NCBI RefSeq assembly: GCF_006715305.1
Contig: NZ_VFMY01000001.1
Span: 4,402,001-4,466,000, forward strand
Length of the DNA stretch: 64,000 nt
Direction of reading: 5' to 3'
DNA from: Arthrobacter sp. SLBN-100
GTDB taxonomy: Bacteria; Actinomycetota; Actinomycetes; Actinomycetales; Micrococcaceae
Shown: positions 28,626 through 38,400 of the stretch, in pieces
Position numbering within the stretch: the first letter of the stretch is position 1
Layout: each line of letters starts with the position of its first letter
Program-made: the position numbers and the translations under genes
Notes under the pieces: generated by a model
Seen by the model: the letters and a program-made list of their open reading frames with translations, nothing else
What the model was told of the DNA's origin: nothing
Database searches by the model: none

Positions 28626-28641
28626 TGTAGAAAACCTACAA
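28626..28641. promoter_or_regulatory. Palindrome upstream of the carboxylase beta gene (shared operator, copy 2)
   Basis: On the minus strand TTGTAG-GTTTT-CTACA matches the alpha-gene copy at 18425-18441 in 11 of 11 arm positions, in the same orientation. It lies about 140 nt upstream of the pccB start. A TAGACT box lies 34 nt further downstream. Confidence 0.6.
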
Positions 28642-28672
28642 TTTTCTGCCGTGCCGCAGCCCGGCGGAACAA

Positions 28673-28704
28673 GTTACTCGTCGGTAACATAACTGGGTTA
28701 GAGT
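28673..28704 (+). promoter_or_regulatory. SDR gene promoter with overlapping palindrome GTTAC-N6-GTAAC
   Basis: A palindrome at 28673-28688 covers the -35 zone, and a TAGAGT -10 box (28699-28704) is exactly 6 nt before the ATG, predicting a leaderless transcript whose first base is the start codon. The overlap suggests repression. Confidence 0.5.
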
Positions 28705-28710
28705 GGCTCC

Positions 28711-29598
28711 ATGACTTTGAGCAACGACGCTTGGGACTCACCCGCGAGCCCCTACCAGGCAACGGGTTCCCTTCGGGGACGCACCCTTTTGATCTCCGGT
28801 GGAAGCCGCGGAATCGGGCTGGCCATCGCGGCTCGTGCGGCGCGGGACGGTGCCAACATCGTACTGATGGCCAAAACCGGCGAGCCGCACCCCAAACTTG
28901 CCGGCACCGTCTACACGGCGGCAGAGCAGTTAGTGGCGGCCGGCGGCCAGGCACTTCCCCTGGTGGGTGACGTCCGGAATGACGACGACGTGGCGCGCGC
29001 TGTCTCCGCGGCCGTGGACCGTTTTGGAGGCATCGACGTCGTTATCAACAACGCCTCCGCCATCGACCTGTCCCGTACCGACGCTGTGGACATGAAAAAG
29101 TACGACCTCATGCAGGACATCAATGTCCGGGGGACGTTCCTGCTGTCGAAGCTGGCACTGCCCGCCCTGCGCGCGTCCGGGGCCGGGCAGATCCTGACCC
29201 TCTCGCCGCCGCTGAACCTTGACCCGCGCTGGGCCGGTAAGCACCTGGCCTACACCATGGCCAAATACGGGATGAGCCTGACCACGCTGGGGCTTGCGGA
29301 GGAGTTGAAAGCGGACGGGATCCGCGTCAACTCGCTCTGGCCCTGCACCCTGATCGACACCGCAGCCATCCGGAACATGCCGCACGGAGAGCAGATGGTC
29401 CAGGCGGCGCGCGGGCCGCAGATCATGGCTGATGCCGCCCACGCCGTCCTCACCGGCGCCAACCTTGCAGCCGGCGGTGCGGCCAGCGGGAATTTCTACA
29501 CAGACGAAGAAGTCCTGGCAGCGGCGGGAGTGATGGACTTCCGTCCCTACAGCCTGGCCGCTGCAGAGGACCGGCTGGTTCCGGACATTTTCCTGTAG
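28711..29598 (+). CDS. Short-chain dehydrogenase/reductase (HSDL2-like)
   Basis: The 295-residue SDR has the cofactor motif SGGSRGIGLAIA near residue 30, the NNAS motif near 112, and an active-site YTMAK (Tyr-x-x-x-Lys). The SDR catalytic Ser position is less standard (ILTLSPP). The LSPPLNLDPRW segment after it is typical of the HSDL2/fatty-acid-related SDR group. NAD(P)(H)-dependent oxidoreduction of an alcohol or ketone, possibly an acyl-CoA derivative given the carboxylase neighbours; this last point is inference. Confidence 0.85.
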   Translation: MTLSNDAWDSPASPYQATGSLRGRTLLISGGSRGIGLAIAARAARDGANIVLMAKTGEPHPKLAGTVYTAAEQLVAAGGQALPLVGDVRNDDDVARAVSAAVDRFGGIDVVINNASAIDLSRTDAVDMKKYDLMQDINVRGTFLLSKLALPALRASGAGQILTLSPPLNLDPRWAGKHLAYTMAKYGMSLTTLGLAEELKADGIRVNSLWPCTLIDTAAIRNMPHGEQMVQAARGPQIMADAAHAVLTGANLAAGGAASGNFYTDEEVLAAAGVMDFRPYSLAAAEDRLVPDIFL

Positions 29599-29647
29599 GG
29601 ACATCTTCCTGCCGGCGAGTTCCGCTGGGGACAGTCGCGTACGCGCA

Positions 29648-29671
29648 GATTTAGCTCGGTAGGATTTAGCT
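29648..29671 (+). promoter_or_regulatory. Direct repeat and -10 box before birA
   Basis: GATTTAGCT occurs at 29648-29656 and again at 29663-29671, ending at the ATG. A TAGGAT box (29660-29665) is 6 nt before the start codon, so a leaderless transcript is likely and the repeats could be a regulator site. Confidence 0.4.
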
Positions 29672-30580
29672 ATGGATGACGCACAGACCCCCGGTACGCC
29701 CCTGAGCCGGAGGGACCTGGCGGACGAGCGCTTCCTGTCCGCCACCGGCATCCCGCGGCTTGACGTAGTGGAGTCCACCGGATCCACCAACGCCGACCTC
29801 CTCCGGTCAGTGACCGTGGAGCCCGCCGCCTGGCCGGATCTGTCCGTGCTCACTGCCGAGTACCAGACAGCAGCACGGGGGCGGCTGGACAGGCACTGGG
29901 AAGCCCCGCCGCTGAGCTCCATCTCGGTATCGGTTGTCCTGCGCCCTGCCAACGCCGAGGGACGGCCGCTGCCCACGCAAAGCTACTCCTGGTTGTCGCT
30001 GATCGCGGCACTGGCGCTCCGCGAAACCCTCCTCGAAACAGCCGGCATCCCCGCCGAACTGAAGTGGCCCAACGATGTCCTGGTCCGGGGGAAGAAGATC
30101 GCCGGCATCCTGGCGCAGCTGGGCCCCATGGTGGACGGCTCGGTGCCGCCGGTCATCCTGGGCACCGGGCTCAATGTCACACTCACCGCCAATGAGCTGC
30201 CTGTTCCCACTGCCACATCGGCGGTGCTGGAGGGCGCCCGAATGGTGGACCGGACAGTGCTCCTGAAGAGCTACCTTTCAAACTTTTCCGTGCTGTACCG
30301 CAGCTTCTGCAACGCCGACGGCGACCCGGCGGCAGGGATGGCGGGCGGGCCCTCCCTGCATAAGCGGGTGGAGGCAGTGATGGTCACCTTGGGCAAGCAG
30401 GTGCGGGCCCAGCTCCCGGGGGACCACGAGATCATCGGCCACGCTTCGCGGCTTGACGAATACGGTTCACTGCTGGTGGTGGACCGGGACTCCCGCGAAC
30501 ATGTGGTCACCGCCGGGGATGTTGTGCATCTTCGCCCGTGGACTTCCCCGGACGCTTCCGGCCAAGGCGGTTATGCGTAA
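29672..30580 (+). CDS. birA: Biotin-[acetyl-CoA carboxylase] ligase (monofunctional BirA)
   Basis: The 302-residue protein has the biotinyl-5'-AMP/biotin loop region STGSTNADLL, the variant GRG-loop AARGRLDRHWEAP, and the catalytic KWPNDVLVRGKKIAGILAQ. The C-terminal SH3-like domain is present. It lacks the N-terminal helix-turn-helix of E. coli BirA, so it is not a repressor. It attaches biotin to the carrier lysine of the alpha subunit encoded 11 kb away. The PH-domain gene overlaps its last codons. Confidence 0.92.
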   Translation: MDDAQTPGTPLSRRDLADERFLSATGIPRLDVVESTGSTNADLLRSVTVEPAAWPDLSVLTAEYQTAARGRLDRHWEAPPLSSISVSVVLRPANAEGRPLPTQSYSWLSLIAALALRETLLETAGIPAELKWPNDVLVRGKKIAGILAQLGPMVDGSVPPVILGTGLNVTLTANELPVPTATSAVLEGARMVDRTVLLKSYLSNFSVLYRSFCNADGDPAAGMAGGPSLHKRVEAVMVTLGKQVRAQLPGDHEIIGHASRLDEYGSLLVVDRDSREHVVTAGDVVHLRPWTSPDASGQGGYA

Positions 30581-31172
30581 AGACCTCCTCCCGGGCGAGC
30601 AGGTCATTGTGACCACCCGCCCGCAGCCGAGGCAGCTTGCCGGCGCCGCAGTTGCGTTTATTCTCGCGCCGGCGGTTGCTGCCTTTTGTTCCGCCTGGCT
30701 GATCCGCGGCGGGGCTACGCGGGCCGTTCCCGCGCTCTCCGGCCGCTGGACCCCATGGCTGGTGGGCGGTTGCGTCCTTGCCGCTGCCGCCGTATGGCTG
30801 GGCTTCTGCCTGCCCCGGCTGCTGCGCTGGCACGGCACCCGGTACACGCTGACCAGCAGGAGGCTGGTGGCCAGGTCCGGGATGTGGAAGCGGCGCGACC
30901 AGCAGGTGAACCTGGCGTCGGTCCGCAACCTGACTGTCCATGAATCGGTCCTGCAACGCCTCTTCCGCTCCGGGAATATATCCTTGGAAACCGGATATCA
31001 GTCAGTGGTGACGTTCCCGGACGTGCCGGAGGCAGCCAGGTTCCGGGACTTCATCCTCGACGCCATTGATGACCTGCCGGATGAGCAGGATGTCCAGCCA
31101 GGTGGGTCAACGGATGGCCCCGCCGGAGCTTTGCCGGGGGAAATGAGAGAAGGTGGACGGGATGAACGATGA
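30573..31172 (+). CDS. Bacterial PH-domain membrane protein (DUF304/bPH2)
   Basis: The 199-residue protein begins KDLLPGEQVIVTTRPQPRQL, has two membrane helices (about residues 22-45 and 57-80), then a bPH2 domain with RYTLTSRRLVARSGMWKRR and SVRNLTVHESVLQRLFRSGNISLETG. The ATG overlaps the birA stop by 8 nt, indicating coupling. Mycobacteria have the same birA neighbour (Rv3278c). Function not established; such domains bind protein or lipid at the membrane. Confidence 0.85.
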   Translation: MRKDLLPGEQVIVTTRPQPRQLAGAAVAFILAPAVAAFCSAWLIRGGATRAVPALSGRWTPWLVGGCVLAAAAVWLGFCLPRLLRWHGTRYTLTSRRLVARSGMWKRRDQQVNLASVRNLTVHESVLQRLFRSGNISLETGYQSVVTFPDVPEAARFRDFILDAIDDLPDEQDVQPGGSTDGPAGALPGEMREGGRDER

Positions 31173-32286
31173 GGACCAGCAGGAACGCGTCGGATCCATC
31201 GCGCCCGCCCCGGCGGCAGAGGCCCACCCACCCACCGGCACCATGTCCGCCGAGCGGCTCGCCATGAAAGCCCTGGAGTCCCGGCTGCTGGGCGGGGAAC
31301 GCAAGCTCCGCCGCCGCGAAGTCGCTGCCGGCGCAGGACTGTCCCTGTTGTCGGCGCGCAAGCTGTGGCGTGCCCTGGGCTTTCCCAACTTCGGGGACGA
31401 GGATGTCGCCTTCACCGAACGCGACCAGGCAGCCCTCTCCACCGTGGTGGACCTGGTGCGTTCCGGCAAACTGACCGAGGAAGCAGCCATCTCCGTCACG
31501 CGCTCCATTGGGCAGATGACGGACCGGATGGTGGTGTGGCAGATCGAGGCATTGGTGGAGGACATGGTGCACGAGCAGGGCGTCACCGACGCCGTGGCCC
31601 GCAAGCGCCTGGTCAACGAACTGCCCGCCTTGGTGGACGCCCTGGAGGAAGTGCTTGTCTACTCCTGGCGGCGCCAGCTCAACGCCGGCGTCCAGCGGCT
31701 GGCGGTCCGCGCCGAGGCCGGGCTGCAGGCAAGCGAAGAAGGCCGCGACGGTGACGAGGACGACGCCCCGCTGCCGTTGGCGCGCGCCGTCGGCTTCGCG
31801 GACCTGGTCTCCTACACGAGCCTGTCCCGCCGGATGAACGAGAAAACACTGGCCCGGATGGTGCAGCGGTTCGAGAACAAGTGCGCGGAGATCATTTCCG
31901 TAGGCGGCGGCCGGCTGGTCAAGACAGTGGGCGACGAAGTCCTCTACATCGCCGAAACTCCCGCCGCTGGAGCGGAAATTTCGTTGGCGCTGGCCCAGGC
32001 CTTCACCGAGGACGAGATCCTGCCGGAAGCCAGGGTGGCCATGGTGTGGGGCAGGATCCTGTCCCGGCTTGGGGACATCTACGGGCCCACCGTCAACCTC
32101 GCGGCGCGGCTGACGTCGCTCGCGGAGCCGGGAACCGTGCTGGTGGACTCCATGACGGCCTCGGCCCTGGAGCATGATGAGCGTTTTGTGATGGTGCCCC
32201 AGCCTCCCGAGAACGTCCGCGGCTTCGGGGAGATCCTGCCCGTGCGCCTCACCCGCGGCCTGGGCAAGGGGCTTGTCCTGGATTGA
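31162..32286 (+). CDS. Class III adenylate/guanylate cyclase with N-terminal regulatory domain
   Basis: The 374-residue cytoplasmic protein has an N-terminal Ad_Cy_reg-like domain (KLRRREVAAGAGLSLLSARK and LWRALGFPNFGDEDVAFT), as in the mycobacterial Rv1264/Rv2212-type cyclases, and a C-terminal catalytic domain. Catalytic residues appear complete: metal Asp in GFADLVSYT, KTVGDEVLY, and the transition-state Asn/Arg in GDIYGPTVNLAARL. Product is most likely cAMP. The ATG at 31162 has AGAAGG 8 nt upstream; a GTG nine nt earlier lies in that site. It overlaps the PH-domain gene by 11 nt. Confidence 0.9.
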   Translation: MNDEDQQERVGSIAPAPAAEAHPPTGTMSAERLAMKALESRLLGGERKLRRREVAAGAGLSLLSARKLWRALGFPNFGDEDVAFTERDQAALSTVVDLVRSGKLTEEAAISVTRSIGQMTDRMVVWQIEALVEDMVHEQGVTDAVARKRLVNELPALVDALEEVLVYSWRRQLNAGVQRLAVRAEAGLQASEEGRDGDEDDAPLPLARAVGFADLVSYTSLSRRMNEKTLARMVQRFENKCAEIISVGGGRLVKTVGDEVLYIAETPAAGAEISLALAQAFTEDEILPEARVAMVWGRILSRLGDIYGPTVNLAARLTSLAEPGTVLVDSMTASALEHDERFVMVPQPPENVRGFGEILPVRLTRGLGKGLVLD

Positions 32287-32317
32287 CCGGCGGCGGCTGC
32301 AAAAGGCCCGTCAATGA

Positions 32318-32360
32318 ATTTATCCATTTGATAGTGAATACCGATATAGTCGGAATACAC
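32318..32360 (+). promoter_or_regulatory. AT-rich promoter region of the giant-protein cluster
   Basis: An unusually AT-rich stretch for this genome contains TATAGT (32345-32350) inside a small CCGA-TATAG-TCGG palindrome, about 68 nt before the GTG start. It is the likely main promoter of the 30 kb cluster; the -35 element is not clear. Confidence 0.45.
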
Positions 32361-32417
32361 CTGGCCGCCGCATGCCGGGAACCGGCCGTGCCGGAGCCTT
32401 ACTGGGGGAATAGCACC

Positions 32418-35400
32418 GTGAAATTTCGCAGACCTGCGCGCTCAAACACGCCCGGAACCTCTGGCGGACGCTTCCGTTCGCGCCGTCTCGTGGGTGGTAC
32501 TGCGTTTGGTGCTGTTGTTGCTGTGGTGGTGACGGGTGCTGTGTTGTATCCGGGGTTTAAGGCCACTGAGGTGGAGTTGAACGATGGTGGCGTGTGGGTG
32601 GTGTCGAAGTCCAGGAACGCGGTGGGGCGGTTGAATTATCCTTCGCGGGTTTTGGATGGTGCGGTGACTCCGGCGTCGACGACGTTTGATATTTTGCAGG
32701 ATGCCGGGGAGGTGTTTGTTGATGATGAGTCCGGCTCAACGTTGAACCAGGTGTCGCCGGCGAACATGCGCCTGGGCGGGGATAAGCAGTTGCCTGGTGC
32801 TGCTGATGTGAGTTTTGGGTCCTCGGTGATTTCGGTGACTGACGCGGCCTCGGGCAAGGTGTGGGCAGTATCGCCGTCCACGGTGAATGGTTTTGATGAG
32901 GAGGCGTCCGAGCCGGTGCTGGTGGGTTCGGCGGGGACTGTGTCGGCGGTGGGGGCGGATGACCGGATTTATTCGGCGGATCCGAAGTCGGGTGTGGTGA
33001 CGGTGACCAGTGTGGACGCCAATGGTGAGGACACGTCGTCGGAGTCTGAGACCTGGGGTGGGTTGAAGGGTTCGGGGGATCTGCAGATCACGGTGGTGGG
33101 GGATAAGCCGGTGTTGCTGGATGCGGCGGCGGGGGCGTTGTTCCTGCCGGGCGGTAAGCGGCTGGTGTTGGAGAATGCGCGGGAGGCGAGGCTGCAGCAG
33201 GGTGGTCCTGCCAGTGATTTTGTGGCGGTTTCCACGCCGAAGGCGCTGCTGAAGCAGCCGCTGGATGGCGGTACGGCGAAAACGGTGGGGTTCGGCGGCG
33301 AGGGCGTCCCGGCGGCCCCGGTGCAGTTGGGCGGGTGTGTACACGCGGCGTGGTCGGGGGCGAACAAGTATGTCCGGGACTGTGTCAACGATGCTGATGA
33401 TAAGAACGTGGATGTGCCGAAGGCGAGTGCGTCGCCGTCGTATGTTTTCCGGGTGAACCGGGACCTGGTGGTCCTGAACGATGTGAACTCGGGCAATGTG
33501 TGGCTGGTGAACCAGAACATGCAGCTGGTCAACAACTGGGACGACGTCATCCCCCCGCAGCAGACCTCTGAGGACGCCGACAAGGACTCCGCTGACGAAG
33601 TGCAGCAGACGGTTCTGCCGGACCGCACCAAACCCAACAGCGCGCCCGTGGCCAAACCGGACACCTTCGGGGTGCGCGCCGGCAAGACCACCATCCTCCC
33701 CGTGCTGGATAACGATTCCGACCCGGACGGCGACATCCTTACCGTCCGAACCCCTGAGCCGCTCCAGTCCGGCCTGCTCTCACCCATCTACGGCGCCACC
33801 GGTTTCCAGGTCAGCATCGGCGCTGACAAGACCGGCTCGGAGGGATTCAAGTACACGGTGGACGACGGCCGCGGCCTCTCCGGCTCCGCCGACGTCACGC
33901 TCAACATCATCCCCGCGGGGGAGAACTCTGCCCCGCGGCAGAAACCCAACCGGAACACCACGCTGGTGGTGCAGGCGGGCAAAGTGGTCAGCCAGAACAT
34001 CCTTCCCGACTGGATCGATCCCGACGGCGACGACCTCTTCGTTGTCGGCGCATCCGGCAGCGACCCCCGTGACCAGGTCAAGATCCGCCCCGACGGGCTG
34101 CTCAGCTTCCAGGACTCCGGGTCAGAACCCGGACGCAAGACCGTCACGGTCACAGTTTCAGACGGCCGCTCCACCACGGAGGGCACAGTCACCGTCGACG
34201 TGCGGCCGGCGGGGGCCCTCCCGCCGATTGCCAACGCGGACCACCTGGTGGCCGTCGCCGGGGTGGACACGGTGATCGCCCCGCTGAAGAACGACTCGGA
34301 CCCGCAAGGCGGCGCGCTGCGGCTCGCCCAGGTCACGCCGGACGGCAACTCCACAGCCGTCATGGGCGCCGACCAGCAAACGTTCACGTTCAACTCCACC
34401 GCCCCGGGCGCCCACTACGTCACCTACCTCGCCACCAACGGACCTGCCAGCGCCCAGCAGCTGGTGCGCGTCGACGTCGTGCCCGGTGGCGGGGACGCCG
34501 CCCCCGTGGCCGTCCGCGACACCGCCCTGCTGCCCAGCGGCGGCAGCGTGCTGGTGGACGTCCTCGGCAACGACTCCGACCCCTCCGGCGGCGTGCTGGT
34601 GGTCCAGTCCGTGACAGCCGCGGACGGGCTGCCCCTCAGCGTCGCTGTCCTGGACCACTCCGTTGTGCGGATTACCGACCTCCGCGCCCAGGGCCAGCTG
34701 GCCGTCAAGTACACGATCTCCAACGGCAAGTCCTCCGCCACCGGCGAAATTTCCGTACTGGTTGTCCCCGCCCCCGCGAAATTGCAGGCGCCCCAGGCCA
34801 AACCGGACGAGGCCACCGTCCGCGCCGGGGACGTGGTCACCATCCCGGTGCTTGACAATGACACCGACCCCAACGGCGGCAAGCTCACCCTGGAACCCGG
34901 GTTGGCGCAAACACCGGACGCCGCGGACGGGCGAATCTTCACCTCCGGCCAGTCCGTGCGTTTCATCGCCGGCGGCGTACCCAAAACGGTGTACGCAATC
35001 TACAAGGTCACCAACGACTCCGGGCAATCCGACTCCCAGCAGGTGACCATCCGGATCCGGGCCCGGGACGACCAACTCAACAGCCGGCCCGAGCCTCGAA
35101 ACCTGACAGCCCGCGTTGTGGCAGGCATGACAGTCCGCATCCCCGTGCCGCTGGACGGCGTGGACACAGACGGTGACTCCGTCCAGTTGACCGGCGTGGA
35201 CAAAGCCCCGGCGATGGGAACGGCGGTGGTCAAGGACGGGTACCTCGAATTCACCGCTGCAGGCAACGCCGCCGGCACGGACACTTTCACCTACCGGGTC
35301 CGGGACCGAATCGGCGCCGAGAACACGGGCACGGTGATCGTCGGCATCGCGCCGCAGGAGACCAACAACCAGAAACCGATCGCCATCGACGACGCCGTGG

Positions 35401-38400
35401 ACGTCCGCCCCGGCAGGAAGATCGCCGTCGACGCGCTCACCAACGATTCGGACCCGGACGGTGACCCGGTCAGCCTGGTATCCAACGGCTTCGAAGCCCG
35501 CCCCGAGCTCGCCGTCGAAGCGGCTGACGGCGGCAAGGTACTGCTCACGGCGCCCGCCGGTGCCGGCAATGAAAGCGTCAGCTACAAGATCCAGGACGAC
35601 AAGAAAGCCCAGGCCGGCGCCGTGATCCGGATCCGGGTGAGCCCTGACGCTGCACTCAAGATCCCGCTTGCCAAGGATGACGTGGTCAACCAGGCGGAGA
35701 CGCTGGGCAAGTCCGCTGTCGACGTTCCCGTGCTGAAGAATGATGCCGATCCGGACGGCGTGGCCTCCGAACTGAAGATCAGCCTGCCTGACGGCAACCC
35801 CAACGCCCGCGTCACCAGTGATGGCACGGTCCAGGTCACGCTCGCGCCGGAGGACCAGCTCGTGCCCTACAGCGTCACCGACGTTGATGGCCAAGCCGCG
35901 ACGGCGGTCATCTGGGTCCCGGGCCAGGGTGAACAGCACCCCACCCTGGCAAGGACCGACGTCGTCGAGGTGATGTCCGGCAAGGAGGTAACCCTTGACC
36001 TGGCGGAATACGTCCGGGTCCGGGACGGCCGCGCACCCCTCATTACCCAGGTGGACAAGGTCCGCGTCCAGGGCGCGGAGCCGGACAACGTGGTGGCCGG
36101 GAACGGCGGCGCCCTGCGGTACGCCGCCCTCAAGGATTACGTGGGTCCCGGTTCGGTCACCTTCGAAGTGACTGACGGGACCGGACCGGACGATCCGGCG
36201 GGCTTCAAGTCCACCCTCAGCATCATCACCAAGGTCATCCCGGACCCGAACGCCAACCACCAGCCCACCTTCAGCGGTGCCACCCTCGACGTGCCAAAGG
36301 GCGAATCCGCCACCCTGGAGCTGGGAAACCTTGCCAAGGACGTGGATTCCGGCGACCAGGAAAAGCTCAAGTTCGAACTCGACGGCGCCCTTCCCGAGGG
36401 TTTCACTGCCAGCGTGGACAACGGAACCCTGAAGGTGACCCCGGAACCGGCCAAGGACGCCGGCTGGAAGGGAAACATCCCGCTCAAAGTCACCGACGGC
36501 CGCTCCGAACCCGTCCGCGCCACGGTGGCCGCCACCGTTGTTGCCTCGAACCGGCCGTTGCCCGTGGCCAACGAGGACGTGGTGGACAAAGCCAACGCCG
36601 GCACCTCCGAGACCGTCAACGTGCTCGGCAACGACTTCAACCCGTTCCCGGAGACGCCGTTGCGGATCACTTCCGCGACAGTGGAAACCGGGTCCGCCGC
36701 CGGGCAGCCGGCCGTCTCGGACGATTCCATTACCGTTACCCCCGCCAGCGGTTTCAAGGGCGTGATGGTGGTGCGCTACACCGTGATGGACAAGACCGGG
36801 GACATCTCCCGGCAGACCGACGGCCGGGTCCGCATCACCGTCCGCGACCGGCCCGACGCGCCGTCCGCCCCCACGGCAACGGATGTCCGGAGCCGGACCG
36901 CCGTGCTCAAGTGGACCCCGCCGTCGGACAACGGCGCGGCCATCACCAAGTACACCGTGCGCTCCGGCAACGGCTTCAGCCAGGACTGCGCCACCACCAC
37001 CTGCACGTTGACCGGGCTGGCCAATGACGTCAAGTACGTCTTCACCGTCACGGCAACCAACGAAGTCGGCGAATCCGATCCGTCGCCGGTTTCCAATGAG
37101 ATCCGGCCGGACGAAAAACCGTCTCCTCCGGACGCCCCGACGGTTAAGGCCGGCGACAAAAACATGGAGATCGCCTGGCCCGCAGCCAAAACCGAAGGCT
37201 CCCCAGTAAAGAACTACAACCTGGAAATCTCCCCTCCGCCGGCCAACGGGATAGCAGTCAAGAACGGCGTCACCGGCCTGAGCTATACCTGGCCGGGACT
37301 GACCAACGGCGTCCGCTACAAAGTCCGCGCCCAGGCCGTCAACGAGCTCGGCCCTTCCGACTGGGGCCAGTACTCTGCCGAGGACAACCCGGCCGGCATC
37401 CCGGCTGCTCCGGCTGCGCCGACGTCGTCCGTGGCATCCTCGGTGGGAACCTCAAACCAGCTCAAGGTTGACTGGAACGAGCCGAACACCAACGGCGACG
37501 CCATCAGGAACTACTACGTCACCATGAGCGGCGGCGGCGGCGCGGACCAGACGCAGGTGGTGGCGGGCACCGTCCGGACGGCCAACTTCACCGCCAACAA
37601 CTCGGAGGCGTCGTACACCTTTACCGTCCAGGCCGAGAACAAAGCCGGCAAAGGTGCAGTCAGTGCGGCATCGGCTCCCCGAAGGGCCACAGGAAAGCTC
37701 GCCCAGCCCACTGGCGTGTCCGCAACCGAGGCCAACACCGGAGGTGCGGGCCGTTCCGTCACCATCAACTTCCGGGAGCTCACCGACGCGGAACGCAACG
37801 GCTCATCGTACGCCGAGGTCAGCTACACCTACCGTGCCAGCACCGGCCAGGCCGGGCCCATCAAGCCCGGGCAAACCGTCGGGGGCTTCACCAACGGCGA
37901 TACCACCGCCATCACGGTGATAGCCAATTCCGCCGTGGCCCCGAGCTCGGATGCCAGCGCCCCGGCAACCGCAAACCCCTACGGCTCGCCCGGCACACCG
38001 TCGGCCTCCGGGCAGAACGGGGCGGAGAACCAGAAAAGCCTCAGCTTCAGTTGGAATTCGCCTTCCACCTCGACGAACGATGTGGCCTACACGCAGATCA
38101 ACATCGACGGCGGGGGCTGGGAGCGGGTGGCCGCCTCCGGCAGCCGGACGGTCAACACGGGTGGTTTCAGCGAACCGCATTCGATTCAGGTCCAGACAGT
38201 CAACTCCCGCGGCACCGGCGGTCCAGTGGCGTCCGCCTCGGCGCAGTCCGGCGCGCAGAAGACCAGCTGGGCCACGCGCCTGAACGCCGGTATGGACCGC
38301 AGCTGTACCGATCTGCCCGGACCCACGTCCTACGACCCGGTGGCCCGTACCTGCGACGGCCAGAGCGGCTACAACCGGCCGTGGATGTCTTACATGGACT

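Noticed and set aside
31153..31161. GTG at 31153 as cyclase start
   Set aside because: It lies in the AGAAGGTG ribosome site that serves the ATG at 31162.
34158..36260. 700-codon minus-strand frame inside giant gene 1
   Set aside because: It mirrors the periodic Asn-Asp-Pro-Asp-Gly coding of the Ig-like repeats and has no recognisable domain or start signal.
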